Positions 34,017 through 46,055 are shown, counted from the stretch's first letter. The stretch is DNA of 64,000 nt from Diplolepis rosae (GCA_030998225.1 JAPYXD010000727.1:6138001-6202000), one strand, 5' to 3'. Notes: a model not told the origin generated them from the letters alone. Made by a program: numbers and translations.

Positions 34017-34960
34017 ACAATTTTATTTTTTCAAATCTTTTTCTCCCTTTTTATTGAAGTATTTCAAAGAGCAGATTGTCAAAAGAAGTGAATCACATAA
34101 TCTTGTTTGAATCGAAATAGGTCAATACGGTGATTTTAAGTCGCCCATTAAAGGTGCCTAGTGTCCCTATATTTACCGAAAGGCTCTTGAAGTTCTTTGG
34201 TGAAGATATACGCAGCATCCGGATTCCTTTTTAATTCAACTAAAGAAAAAGATGATCGGAAAAGAGAGAGAAGCCGGAGTCATCATAAGATGAGATTTGG
34301 TGGAAGGAAACCAGACGACCCATTGAAACGCATTTTCTATATCCGTGCTCGTATGTACGTCCGCTTTAAAGAGATTAGATAGGCGCCTCTCTCTTCTTGC
34401 ATCCCTAACTAAACGGATATCAGTGCTTTCGATTGACCATCCAGTTCCGCTCGAAGACTGAATAGATCGTCCGCAGGATTGTTTCCGGCAAAAAGTCCAT
34501 TCAGTGATAAAAGCTAGGAGCATACAAGACAAAAAGTCTTTGGGACATTATAGAAAGGCAATAAAGGCAAGGGATAGAAATGAGAATGTCAAAGACGAAG
34601 GGGAATTACGGAAAACGATGACTAGAACGACCCGAGAATGGTATTCGAGAAGGTAGGCAACTATTATAGATTTACCATTAGTCCGTCGCAGGTGGATGAC
34701 TTTATTAAATGTCAAAGACGAGACAGTTACGCTTCACCTTCCGTCTTTGCTGTTTTTCTTCAACCCTTCGAGCTGTACGCTTTTTACATATTTCGCTTCA
34801 ATTTCTTTGCCTTACAACTCTTCGTCGAGGAAGTTTCAGAAAATAATATTAAATCTCATTTTATCTGCTTTATAAAATCGATAATAGACGCTACGCGCGT
34901 TATATACGCGAATATATTTTCCACTAGAAATTTCTCGATAAATTATTATTATCATTATCA
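34017..34960. other. Repeat-poor stretch, no supported gene
   Basis: A plus-strand frame (34638-35009, ATG in good context, 123 codons) runs into the Rep-A copy at its end and shows no domain, so it is unlikely to be a gene. 34200-34560 is GC-richer. Confidence 0.4.
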
Positions 34961-36439
34961 TTATATTCTCGTCATGGATGAAAAGGTATTAGTTTTATGT
35001 GAAAAATGACTTTTGAAATTTTCATCAAATCTTTACGTTTTGATGAGACCCCCTGAGTCAGAAAAATAAGTTTTTACAAAAGTTTCTGTCTGTCTGTAGT
35101 AGGTCGTATACTCGATAACTCTCGATAGAATTATCAGATTGAATTGAGATAGGGCACACTTTATCGGAGCCAAAAAAGTAAGGACAAGTTCGTTAACCAG
35201 CCATATCCAACCAAAATTGAGGAAACTAGACCATTTTTTGTGTTTTTGAAAAAATCAAAAATTCTAATACTGGTTTTTGATAGTGCTCATAAATCTCTAC
35301 TGATTATCCTAATGACATTTTTCGATTAAACCAAAATTAGAAATGCTACATGTTAAAATGTGAAAAAAGTCAATATCCAAATCCCATTTTCATGTTAAAT
35401 TATACGAGATATGAAAAAAAGGTATCATACAATAGTACATTGTGCAACTAGGGAAAAAAAAATTTATTTTGAGAGTGTGAAGTTTGATGCCCAAGCAAAG
35501 CGAGGGTAACAACCACACGAGTAAAATAAATGTTTTTCCCGTGTTGCACACGATTTTTTTTCTACTAGCGGGTCAGAAAGTGGATTAGTTTGCCCCGCAC
35601 GGGGCAATAAAGTCCACTTTATGGCCCGCTAGTAGAAAAAATTATTTTCTACATTAAGATCTACAAATTTGAATTGCAACATGTTTTCATAAGATGTATA
35701 TTTTTCTTTTTAATTTAAAAAAATACTATTGAAAATCCAAAATTCAATTTTTTTTAACCATAATATGTGAAATACTAAAAAACGTAAAAATGCAAAGTTG
35801 TTTGTTTTAAAAAGACCTACAATTTTTGTCTCACACAGTTTCTGCTAAAACATATATTTTTCGTTTTAATTCCAAAAATTCCATTTATAGAAAAATATGT
35901 GAGATACAAAAAAAGCGTTTAGATGGAAAATTATTTGCCTAAATGAGGTCTACAAATTCTCATCAAGACACTTCTCGACAGAATGTATATTTTATATTTT
36001 GATTATAAGAAACACTATTGAAAAAATTCCATTCTTCAGCCTAAATATGTGATATGTTTATTAAAAAGTTACTGAAATGTATACAGAAAATCGAGCGCGA
36101 AGCGCGAGTGTCATGATGAGAATATGTTCCTTAAGTCCGATAGAGTCTCAAGTGAATTAAATTTCCTGTTTCACTTAAACTCAAAAACAAATTTAGTGAC
36201 TTTGAGAAAATGTGTAATTCACATCATCTGTAATGTTATAAAATTGATTTGAGCTTTAGTACCAAATTATAAGAAATAAACTTAAATGTATGCGAAGAGC
36301 ATAAGACCGAGCGCTAAGCGCGAGGTCCAGAAAGAACGGAGCGCGAAGCGCGACGATTAAATCGCGCGCCCTAGGCGAGCCTAAACTTGCGAGCTGCGCG
36401 CGAAGCGAGCGATGAGAATGTACCCGCAAAGCGGGCAGA
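34961..36439 (-). repeat. Rep-A copy 4 (inverted)
   Basis: Opposite orientation to copies 1-3. The tail end (CTCGTCATGGATGAAAAGG) is at the left and the GCCCGC-type hairpin terminus at the right (CCCGCAAAGCGGGCAGA), followed by a short ATT microsatellite. It lacks the mariner and SINE inserts and so gives the empty site for both. It carries a different insert at 35440-35652. Confidence 0.78.
35440..35652. repeat. Double-hairpin insert in Rep-A copy 4
   Basis: The first hairpin pairs GTGCAACTAGGGAAAAA with TTTTTCCCGTGTTGCAC. The second pairs TTTCTACTAGCGGGTCAGAA with its near-complement ending CCCGCTAGTAGAAAA, with GCCCCGCACGGGGC at its centre. Neither is in the other Rep-A copies. Confidence 0.7.
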
Positions 36440-36462
36440 TTTTTATTATTATTATTATTATT

Positions 36463-36928
36463 GGAATGAAAAATATTTTGCAAACTTAAAGATCAAGTTG
36501 TTAAATTGAAACGTGTTTATTTAAAACTTTCGAACGTATTCAACAGTTAAATATAACAACTGATTTTGTGGTAGTAGACCTTTATTGTGGCAAACAGTGC
36601 AAAATAAACGTTTCTGTAGTTTCTACATATACGCAAATAACATTAAGTTAGAGGAAGGTTTTGGGACGAGAAGGAAGTATAATGTGGTCTGTGTGTCCTG
36701 AATCGTTTTGGCACAGCCCATACGTCCTATGTAGAATAGCACCTATTACTGGAATACCAAAATATTCGCGCGCCGCGAGAATGCCGAGAGAACGCAATAC
36801 AATTTCATGGAATCGCATAATTATGCGTTTTCTCGAAGATCACACCCAGCATTTTACATTGTGACTAAAGCAAGGGATTCAAATAACATATCAAATTCCA
36901 AATGTTAATCCTGCTGTTTACTCACCTT
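36463..36928. other. Unassigned stretch
   Basis: 36660-36860 is GC-richer with a 67-codon plus-strand frame starting at a non-ATG codon. No domain and no repeat ends. Confidence 0.4.
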
Positions 36929-37395
36929 TTAATGGGATCCGCCGCCACCTTTAATATTTTTACTTTTTGAGTGTAGACCTTCGATATAATTTTTTTTTAT
37001 GTTTAGTACGTTTAGTATCTTTTTTTGCAATTTCAGCACCGTTATGTATTTTTAAACTAAATTTTTTTAGTTTTTTGGGAATTTTTTTGACATTTTTTAG
37101 ACGTTGAATAACTTTTTTGTTTTTCAACCAATTCTCATGATTCTTTTTTTATTTTGCTCCTTACAACGTGTAGCAACTTTTTGGATTTGGAAAATAAGGT
37201 AACATGAGTAAAAAAAGTTACAAATAAAATAAATAAATAAATAAAAATATCCCAATATATAAAAAAAAATTTTGTAGTTATGTTTTTAGCTAGAGTGCTT
37301 TCCATATCCAAAAATATTGATAATATAACAAAGAATAAATGGTAAAAATTTAAAAGGCCTGTGTCTAATACTTTAGATTTTAGTTGAACATATGT
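36929..37395 (+). mobile_element. TTAA-ended family Y, copy 2
   Basis: It begins TTAATGGGATCCGCCGCC and is continuous through AATATCCCAATATATAAAAA into TTTAGCTAGAGTGCTTTCCA. It is therefore the uninterrupted version of the Rep-A target at 5057/7272. The right terminus is lost where family C begins near 37395. Confidence 0.75.
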
Positions 37396-37810
37396 TGTAA
37401 CAAACACGGAAAGTACAGAAAATATAGAGAATAAAAAAATAACAATTTTGGAAAATGTATCTTAAATTTTCATAAAATGTATCTTAAAGCTACCAAACTG
37501 TAACAGGATTTTTATAAAATTTATCATAAAATTAGGAAACTGTAACAAAATTTTCACTTACATGTATAACTGCAAAAAACTTCAGTTACTCAAGACGTCA
37601 AATTATTTCTGTTACAAGTTTAACAATTTCCAGATACAAGTATCAGAATATTCAACACTTCGTAACTGTAAATTAAGAAATTATTTCTTAAATTTACTAA
37701 AAAGTAAATAAATTTTCTCAAATTCTACCTTAATTTTACGAAACTGTAACTGAATAAAACTCCAGTCACGTGTTTCGGAAAATTGCGGTAGAAATTTCTA
37801 ATAGAGTATT
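37396..37810 (-). mobile_element. Family C, copy 1 (inverted)
   Basis: It carries the family's characteristic short phrases: GAATATTCAACACTTCGTAA, GTAACTGAATAAAACTCCAG, CACGTGTTTCGGAAAATT and the terminus GGTAGAAATTTCTAA. Other copies are at 39864, 42190, 47690 and 58928. Ends of the type CACTGTTAGAAATTTC are shared with family D. Confidence 0.7.
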
Positions 37811-37924
37811 TAAAAAATACACTAAAAATTCCATGAGTTCGAATATACTTTAAACAAAATCTAAAACAGGCATGGCATTTAAAATTTGACGCTATACAAA
37901 ATTTTTTAAGGCTGCATGTTAGAG

Positions 37925-38105
37925 TTTGATGTCACCAGTTTTATACGACCGCTTTATTGACAAAACAATAATTTTAACAAATTTTCTGAAGAAGACAGTA
38001 ATGCGTTGCACTTTTCTGCATTGCTGTGTTCTCCGATAAATTCGTAAAAATTATTATTTTATCAATAAAGCGGTTGTACGTAATTGACAGCGTCAGATCC
38101 TACTA
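37925..38105. mobile_element. Foldback family T, copy 1
   Basis: The ends are inverted: GATGTCACC next to CGACCGCTTTATTGAC at the left, and GGATCTGACG next to AACCGCTTTATTGAT when read from the right. The centre contains AGTAATGCGTTGCACTTTTC. The same unit, inverted, is at 47388-47566. Confidence 0.7.
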
Positions 38106-38650
38106 TTTTGTATATTATTTGTATATTGTGCAAAGTTTATATTAAATTTAATAACTTTTCAATCAAAATATATTAAAATTAGCAAACATGATTAAAATAT
38201 ATTCACATGTGTATTAAGAATCAAATAAAAGTTTGTATTTTTAAAAATGAAAGTATTTTAAATTTAATATACGCTACTGAAAAAAAACCCATTGCATGTA
38301 CACGCGGAGAAACTTTGTATAGCAATATATGTTTTATTTAATAATGATAATTATAAGAAATATTAGGAATCTAGGGAAAATCGAGGTGCAATGGTTATTA
38401 TTCGTATAGCGGACTGGAAATTTTTCGCAGTCTAAATACTGAAGATTCGAAAAATGATATAAAATTTTAGTATAGGTTATAGTAAAATTTGATACAATCT
38501 ATAGTAACTTATCATATATTTCATCTAAAGTTCAATAATTCGCTACGAAAAATTCTCAATATGACACGTTTTTCCTTAAATTGAAACGTAGTTTAGCAAA
38601 AATTGTAAGCTTGGCTTTCTCCGTATAATGGAATTTTAATACAGAAATTT
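38106..38650 (-). mobile_element. Family D with nested J
   Basis: It contains TCAATCAAAATATATTAAAA, CACATGTGTATTAAGAATCA and the CATTGCATGTAATGG-type palindrome. The palindrome is split by the J copy at 38301-38625. The terminus AGAAATTTCTAACAG follows. Confidence 0.7.
38301..38625 (+). mobile_element. MITE family J, copy 2
   Basis: 325 bp with ends CACGCGGAGAAACTTTGTAT and, reversed, TACGGAGAAAGCCAAGC, flanked by TA. It is inserted at the central TA of the D palindrome (CATTGCATG|TA|ATGG). Uninterrupted D copies at 43597 and 48827 confirm the site. Confidence 0.82.
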
Positions 38651-39863
38651 CTAACAGTTTTCAGGGCCTTAAAGACCTTTATTTAAATAATTCAATGTTA
38701 AATAAGTTGAAAGTACTAAAAGTTAGTTTAAAGAATAAAAAAAACACCTCAAAATATGAAATTATTGAAGAACTGAAGTTTCCTAGACAAATGAAAATAA
38801 TTTTCAACATATTAAAAAGTTTGACTATATTTTAGTGGCAGTTAGAGAATCGAATTCTGTTCATACATAATCCTTTTACCCATTTCCATTGAATTTCGTA
38901 GGAGTTCAATCGGAAAAGGCGATTGAACTAAGTAAGACAAATTAAGTTAAGAGAGGTGGAACAAATCTGAGGTTGGCATCGAGAGTTTACGGAAACAATC
39001 TGCAATCCGAGGTTGTCCACTCAGAGCGGTTAACCAATTAATTGAGCTCGACGCCCAAGCTAAAGCGACTAACTCTCTGTCTCATCAGAAATTTACGTGA
39101 TTACGGCCTTGATGAGTTAGTCACTCTGAGAAGATAAAAACCCAATGTATCTTAAGTAACATACAGATTGTCCTTTCTGTCGAAAGGTTGGATAAACTCA
39201 TTTTTGTGCATCTCGAGTTATCGATTTCCCTCTTAGCCTATGCTTTCCTCGGATGGACAGAAAAGGGAGAATCTTTCGATATTAGGTTTCCCAGTGCGGT
39301 TTTCAACTACCCATTCGATCGACCGATCGGGCGACTTTGCCCCAGGGAAATCACACTGGATACTCTTGTAACGCCACCCTCATTCCGCACTTCTCTGCTG
39401 ATACCGCAGACTCGCACCTTTCAACGCACTCAAGAAGAGACCTACTTATCTTCAGAGTGTATTACTCTTGCGTAGGTGTGCCAACTGCCATCCGTGTATT
39501 AATCGGAAAAATTACTTTCCTCTTTTTTAGCTACTCGTCCCTCGGTTTACTGTCGACCTGCATCACACCAATCGTAAGTGCAGACTGCAGATGGTGCATT
39601 CGCTCTAAATGTATCGGAAAGGGCAATAACGTCACCAATAGGGTAGTTCAAATATTGGTGAACAGATACGTACTTTTAGACTCTTTCCAGATTCTGCTGT
39701 AGTCAGACAATTTACGATAAAGTGCATAGTAAGACGATCTGAAAGGCTCGTTTCTTTCACATTTTATGTCTAAGACAGAAATAAGGTCGATACATTTTTG
39801 ATCTAGGAATGTGAAAACATCAAAATAGATTTGCGATGCTAGATTTCTATTATTGACAGGTAC
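38651..39863. other. Repeat-poor island, GC-richer core
   Basis: 38880-39760 is GC-richer. Plus-strand frames at 39188-39475 and 39337-39702 overlap each other, start at non-ATG or doubtful codons, and show no domain. Candidate non-coding regulatory DNA only. Confidence 0.4.
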
Positions 39864-40395
39864 ATTGTTAGGAATTTCTACTGTAATTTCCCGAAACTCG
39901 TAACTGGATTTCTACTCAGTTACAATTTCGTAAAATTCAGGGGGTTTACCTGTGTAATAGCTGATTTTTGAGCGTTTTTTTAGGAAAAATCCCCTTGAGA
40001 TAGAATTTCAGAAAATTCAGTTACTTTTTAGTACATTTAAGAAAGAATTTTTTTAATTTTCAGTTAGAAAGTGTTGAATATTCCAATAGTTGTATTTGGA
40101 AATTCTGAAACTTGCAACAGGAAAAATGTTACGTTTTGGGTAACTGTAATTTTATGCAAGTACATGTAACTGGAAATTTTGTTACAGTTCCGTAATTATA
40201 TGATGAATTTCATAAAAATTCTGTTGGAGTTTGGTTGTCTTTAAGATAAATTTTATGAAAATCCAGTTACGATTGATAACATTAAAAAAAATTCATTATA
40301 TTTTTCGGTATTTTAAGATACCTTTATTCAAAAACATCATAAATATCGTCAAATTTTACGTTACCTTTCTAACATACAAATTTGGTAAATGTTAT
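39864..40395 (+). mobile_element. Family C, copy 2
   Basis: It starts near CATTGTTAGGAATTTCTACT and runs through TTCTACTCAGTTACAATTTC, GTTGAATATTCCAATAG and ATCGTCAAATTTTACGTTAC to the end near CTAACATACAAATTTGG. About 530 bp, no coding sequence. Confidence 0.75.
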
Positions 40396-40924
40396 GTGAA
40401 ATTTAATGTAATGTAATATCAATGTTAATAAGTGAAAATGGAAAATTTGGATATTTGAGCAGAAACAGAGGTTATTGTACCTACACGATGATTTATTTGA
40501 TGCGAAGCTGTATTAAACAACTTTGTTCAAACCTATTCAAACTATTTTAATTAAAACACTGTTTTTATTATTCAATATTTATATATATGATTACATATGC
40601 AACATAAATAAATATAAATAAACATGTCTATAAATAGGCATTTATATTCATAAAATTATTCCATCACATATTTTCCCACACATTCATATATATAATTATT
40701 TGACTATTTCAAACTCATTTTAAAACTCGTAAATTTTTTGCATGGCAATGGTAAGTGTAAGATACATTAGTTGTATATTTCCTTTCAATAAATAATATTC
40801 AGCAAGATTACTCGTCATCTGGAAAGTTAGAAATTCCCACATTAAACTTTAATGTCTTGTGCTCATTTAATTTCAATCAACGACCCAATTCTAGCTATAA
40901 AATCGATTGTTAGTTTTTGATGTA
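40396..40924. other. AT-rich low-complexity stretch
   Basis: 40556-40700 is largely TATATA/AAATAAA sequence with no gene. No terminal repeats noted. Confidence 0.4.
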
Positions 40925-41124
40925 CTTACAGTTCTGAATGTTCATTAAACGATGGAAAATATTTTTTTTTTAAAACTAAATGATTAGTTTTTGATCCAGA
41001 AAATGAAAAAATAATGTATTTTTCATGAACGACTGTATATTTGAAGGGCCCTAAATATAAACATAATTAATTTCCTTATGAAAAAATTTTTTATCATCGT
41101 TCAATGAACATTCAAAACTATAAG
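40925..41124. mobile_element. MITE family N, copy 2
   Basis: 200 bp with ends CTTACAGTTCTGAATGTTCA / CTTATAGTTTTGAATGTTCA, flanked by TA on both sides. Confidence 0.85.
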
Positions 41125-42189
41125 TACATAGTTTTTGCTGAAAAATCCGTTGAAACGAACTTTTATTGATTGAAATTATGAGACTGATGGAAGTTTTTTT
41201 CAATAACGCATATCGCTTTCATATTAGGAAATATAAACATTTTATATGAAGTTCAATTCACTTGTATATTGATTTAGATGATTTTCATCAACTTTCATCG
41301 GTTTATTTATTATGAATGATTGGAATTGGAAATTAATGTATATTTTTAAAAATAATTCTCATAAGAATTATTTTTAAATTAGATTTCTTTTATTGAAGTG
41401 TTTTAAAATTAATAACATTTCTAACAGTATAGTTTCAAATTCAATTTATTTATAAATACAGTTGAATTTGTAATTCAAGTTAACCTATACTGTTAGAAAT
41501 GATAAACGTAAAGATAATAAACGTCAACAAAAAGTTTAATGAACCGCCTGACAGGAATCTCGTTGCTTTCCCAATTGTTGACACGGTGGAAGGATCAACG
41601 AAACGATTGACTGAGTTTCGATTACGCGCCATTGAACCGAAGACCTGTCTCGCGTCGTTCCCTTATCTCTTCGAGACTTATCCCCACATTTCGTGGTCGA
41701 GATAGGTATGCAGTTGTTATCGTTTTACGAATAACGCTTCTCGAAATTGCCTTTACAAGCGTAGATACGTGCAGGCTCAGTGCGATCCACATTATTTCTA
41801 AACGCCACCCACACGTTTGCAATCGCCAGGAGTGCGGCAACCACCGCAGATAATGTATCGGAGTCTCCTCGAGAAATTCACCCAGCATCCGAGAAAAATG
41901 TACACTTTCTTCCAATATTTTCAGCCACGTAGAAGAAAATAGCGACAGTATTGTCTCCAGTATGGACACTGTCTTTTACGATCATCTGTCTCGGGATATT
42001 TAACCCTTACATAAAGGTCCAGGATATTTTCAGTTTTTACTGGCCGACATTCTTTCAATAATTGTTTTTCAGTATTTTACTTCTTTATCATCTGCAAACT
42101 ACATTTTCTACATTCATTTAAAATAATTTTACAAAAAATTTTGTAGTGCAGAACTCTAAATAAAAATGTTGTAATTCATATATCTTAGA
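41125..42189. other. Unique stretch with a pair of D/C-type ends facing each other
   Basis: CATTTCTAACAGTATAG (41417-41433) and its exact inverse (41485-41501) flank about 50 bp, so two element ends sit tail to tail. 41556-41990 is a GC-richer island with overlapping frames on both strands and no recognisable domain. Confidence 0.45.
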
Positions 42190-42452
42190 AATGGTAATAA
42201 ATTTCTAGCGTAATTTCCCGAAACACATGACTGAAGTTTTATTCAGTTACAGTTTCGTAAAATTGAGAAAGAGTTTCAAAACATTCAGTTACTTTTTAGT
42301 AAATTTAAGAAACAATTTCCTAATTTTCAGTTACAAAGTGTGGAATATTCTGATACTTGTATCTGGAAATTCTGAAACGTGTAACAGGAATAATTTAACG
42401 TTTTGGGCAACTGAAGTTTTATGCGGTAACATGTAACTAGAAATTTGGACCT

Positions 42453-43637
42453 ATACTGTTAGAAATCGTATTAATTTTAATAGACTTTAATATACAAGTG
42501 GTAAATTAAAATTCATAGATTTGTATATTATGAAAAATAAATATACATTTATATTAAATTTAATAACTCTTCAATCAAGATATATTAAAATCAACGAACA
42601 TTTTCAAAATATATGCACATGTGTATTAAAATTCAAATACACTGCAAAAAGAAGTGTCTTAATATAAGATACTTGTGTAGTTATTTCTAAGATGTTTCGG
42701 TAGTCACATTGAAGTTGCCTAAAGCATATTAATTGGAGACGCGTAAAATATCTTGAGTTGAACCATCGGTAACACAGGTTACTTAAGTTGCCGACAGTTC
42801 ATGTTCCTTATAACCTCTACACTGTGAGAAAAAGCTTACGGCACACCGGTATCTGTTACACATGTGGTGGTTTACATGGCTGTATGTACTTCTTAAAAAA
42901 ATTAATTCAAGAAAATGCTCTATTGGGAAAGGAGATAAGCGACTTAGCAAACGTATCCACTACGTTAAAACAGAAGGTATACTTGATATCGAGTTACGTG
43001 TTGCTGATACGATTCCCAATTTTTATATGTAGCTCCACATCCGTCATATCTAAAGTTTAAATAAAGGATCGTGTCGATGAAAATGAACAATATATTCCTC
43101 TAAATGTGTTGATATTACACCACAGAAGAAAAACATGCAACACTCAAAACGCTCCATTTTTTGAGGTTATGAACAGTAACTATAACCCTTTGAGAGATTC
43201 TATCTTTCGACCACTACTTCTTTGACACTTTACGCGTCTTAGTTTTTGCTAACTTATTGACCTGCTATATCTTACAATTCAGAAACATCTTATGCCAGAA
43301 CCATCTTATGACACCCTAAACATCTTAAACTAAGATACATTATCTAACTCAATCAAGTATCTTATTTTGTAAGACGGAAATTACATCTTTATTCGTACCA
43401 AGATACGTAAGTCGTCTTAATTTTGAATAAGACACTTCGTGAGACATCTTATTTTAAGACAGAAGATAGCAAATTCCCATCTCATATCTTACAGTAAGAT
43501 ACCAGGTAAGACACTTCTTTTTGCAGTGTAAAGGTTTGTATTTTTCAAAATGAAAGTATTTTAAATTTAATATAGGCTACTGAAAAAAACTTCCATTACA
43601 TGTAATGGAAAGTTAATACAGGAATTTCCAACAATGT
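42453..43637 (+). mobile_element. Family D nested in C, itself split by a TA-flanked element
   Basis: It begins CTGTTAGAAATCGTATTAAT and ends, reversed, CATTGTTGGAAATTCC. It holds CCATTACATGTAATGG intact at about 43596-43611. Its own body is interrupted between CACATGTGTATTAAAATTCA and GTTTGTATTTTTCAAAATG. Confidence 0.75.
42640..43528. mobile_element. 889-bp TA-flanked element with perfect 22-bp ends
   Basis: The ends CACTGCAAAAAGAAGTGTCT and its exact inverse are perfect over 22 bp and flanked by TA. The uninterrupted D sequence at 38210-38240 gives the empty site ATCAAATAAAAG. The subterminal part is rich in AAGATAC / GTATCTT dyads. The centre holds a 90-codon frame without an ATG start or domain, so the element looks non-autonomous. 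Confidence 0.85.
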
Positions 43638-43846
43638 AACTAAAGTTTGCAACGTTTTTTCTGCAACAAAAAATTAAATATCTTATTTATTTCCTAAAAA
43701 ATGTTTTATGTAAAAAAACTAACAGCAAACTTTACATTTTTTTATCAATTTCAATTGTTTTTAATTATTACCTTTTTGTATAGCTAAAAAACAGTTGATT
43801 TTAATTGTTCTTTAAGGAAAAAAACGTTGCAAACTTTAGAAAACAA
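43638..43846. mobile_element. Small MITE S next to D, nested in C
   Basis: Ends CTAAAGTTTGCAACGTTTTT / CTAAAGTTTGCAACGTTTTT in inverted orientation, about 205 bp, AT-rich interior. It separates the D copy from the right half of C. Confidence 0.7.
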
Positions 43847-44012
43847 ATTTTGTTACAGTTTATATTATAATTATATGATAATTATATGATAATTATATGA
43901 TAAATTTTATAAAAATTCTGTTACACTTTGGTTGTTTTAAGATACATTTTATGAAAATTCAGTACACTATTCGCAATTTTAAGATATCTTTACTCAAAAA
44001 CGTCATAAATAT

Positions 44013-44095
44013 TAGAGTATTTTTTTTATAACATGATGGTTTTTAGGTGTTGAGACCGAAAAAATTCCAACATCGCCAAAATAAGGGCCACCCTA
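44013..44095. mobile_element. 83-bp hAT-like MITE with 8-bp target duplication
   Basis: Perfect ATAAATAT at 44005-44012 and 44096-44103 flanks a unit starting TAGAGT and, reversed, TAGGGTGGCCCTTATTTT. Family C copies at 40346 and 48108 show CATAAATATCGTC unfilled. An 8-bp duplication with TAGGGT-type ends fits hAT. Confidence 0.8.
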
Positions 44096-44180
44096 ATAAA
44101 TATCGTCAAATTTCACGTTACCTTTTTAACATAACAATTTTGTAAATTTCCGAACATTTCCAACAATGTATTGTACAGTA

Positions 44181-45715
44181 CTTTATTTTACATATGAACT
44201 GAAATTGCGACGCTTTTCTCTTGAAATAAAAAACAAGATCGTTTATTCCTTAACTGCAACCAGGAATGAGATTCTGAGTGAGCTCCATATTATAAATTTT
44301 GGGAATGTTATTAAGCAAGTTTAATCATAGAAAATTCTTTAAATAATTCTTAATTAATTGAAAAATGAATAACTAGTACTGTAATAAACTTCACAGTCAA
44401 ACTCCAAAGAGAAGAAAATATTGTCCATTTAAGCTTGAAGAATAATACAAAAATATTGTTTATAACATAAAAATACTGATTATTATATTATAAATGATAT
44501 GGTGTTATTTTCAAGTTTAAATGGACAACATTTTTCTTCATTTTAATGTTTCATTGTGAAATATAATACAGCTACTAATGGTAATTAATTTAAAAAATAA
44601 TAATTAATAATTGAAATCCGACTCCACTACTTTACGTGTATCTTACTCTCAACGGCGTAACTTCAAGGGCTCATAGGATTTAAACTCGCATACTTTCAGA
44701 CCTGAAATCATTCACCCTCGAATACCTCTCTGAACCTCGACCTTTCCACTCGAGACCAGGAATGCAAAATTTCTCACTTTTTTTGTCCCTTTCGGCACTT
44801 ATTACATTATCTTCCCATCTCAATGCTCGTATCCACCTCACACGGCTCGGGAGTTCCGTTCGGCCTTGGGTCGCAGACAACAATGAAATTTATCGAATGG
44901 AATCACTCTTACGAACAAGGCAGCAGGATCAGCTTGAGGATCTCGACCTGCTGTGAAGTTCATGAAAGAAATCTAACCTTTTTTTCACAACCCCAATATG
45001 CATGTACGCGTGTGCGTACGAAAATGGGCAACCCCATTGCATTAGTGTGTGGAAACGTGCAGGACAGGTACGGAAGAGAGGCAGGCACGATGAATACATG
45101 GGGACATGTTTTTACGGGAGATAGTGATCGGGCACGAGCTGGATTCTTTATTCCACACAGGGAGCTCCGTTGACCGCTTCTCTGGTCCAGCACGAAAGAG
45201 CAAATCCAATAGCAACGCGATCCTCGTATCGTGAAGTATGAGCAGAAAAATCATGTCTTCTCCTCTGCATTATGATAAATCTGGCAAATAAGAGCCTGTG
45301 ATTTTGCAGCTCGATTTATCCTCACTATAAAATCCCCTAACTCTCTACTCAACCCTTGAATGAACGCGAATGATGCTCCCAACGTGGCTTGAGATTTTTT
45401 CGAGGACGATGCTCCTCGTGAGAAGAATAACGAATGAATGGACGTTAAAATTAATCTCTTTCCTTTTCAGTTTTTATACTTTAATTAAGCGAGTGAAAGT
45501 AACTCAAGTTTTATTTTTGAATTTAATGTAGTTATATTGATACAAGACCGAGACTAATTAGTTTCGTTTTTCTTAGACAGTGATTTATGATTTGAGAACG
45601 AAAATGGAATTACAAAAATAATTGCCAAGGTAGACAAATTTGAATATTCAATGGAGAATGTGTTTTGTACAAAAGCATTACAAACATTTTACATTAGTGA
45701 AAATTATATGTATAC
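44181..45715. other. Repeat-poor island, GC-richer core
   Basis: 44640-45420 is GC-richer with frames open on both strands, which argues for composition rather than coding. No recognisable domain, no clear splice-bounded exon. Confidence 0.4.
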
Positions 45716-46055
45716 ACTGTTAAAAATTTTATTAATTTTAATACACTTTTATATACAATACATGTAGTAAATTAAAATTAATAGATTTTTAGATTATGAA
45801 AAATTAATATAGATTCGTATTAAATTTAATAAATTTCAATCAAAATATATTAAAATTATTAATTATTTTGTAAATCTAAATCAGTTGAAATTTTTTATAA
45901 TTCCATTCAGTGACTGACTTCTTGCTTCTCAATTAGTCAAGTGATTGATTTTCAATTAACAATGAATGATTATCAATCAGAAATGACTGATTGTAAAGCA
46001 AAGAGTCAGTCACTGATTGAAATTTTTAAGAATTCTAACTAATTTAAATTTAGAA
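45716..46055. repeat. Family D fragment followed by a degenerate F copy
   Basis: 45716-45880 matches D (CACTGTTAAAAATTTTATTA, CATGTAGTAAATTAAAATTA). 45880-46055 has F-like AAATCTAAATCAGTTGAAA and, reversed, TTTCTAAATTTAAATTAG ends with CAGTGACTGA / GTCAGTCACTGA dyads. Confidence 0.55.

Larger units (their letters stand above)
42190..44180 (+). mobile_element. Family C, copy 3, broken by nested D, S and hAT-like elements
   Basis: The left part is at 42190-42452 (CGTAATTTCCCGAAACACAT ... GTAACTAGAAATTTGG). The right part is at about 43847-44180 (TTTGTTACAGTTTATA ... CGTTACCTTTTTAACATAAC). The pieces join in the order expected from copy 2. In the right part GATAATTATAT is repeated in tandem. 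Confidence 0.72.

Noticed and set aside
34638..35009. 123-codon plus-strand frame with ATG in good context
   Set aside because: Its last part is the end of a Rep-A copy, and the rest has no domain.
42788..43060. Possible transposase of the 889-bp element
   Set aside because: 90 codons with a non-ATG start and none of the catalytic or helix-turn-helix motifs of known transposases.
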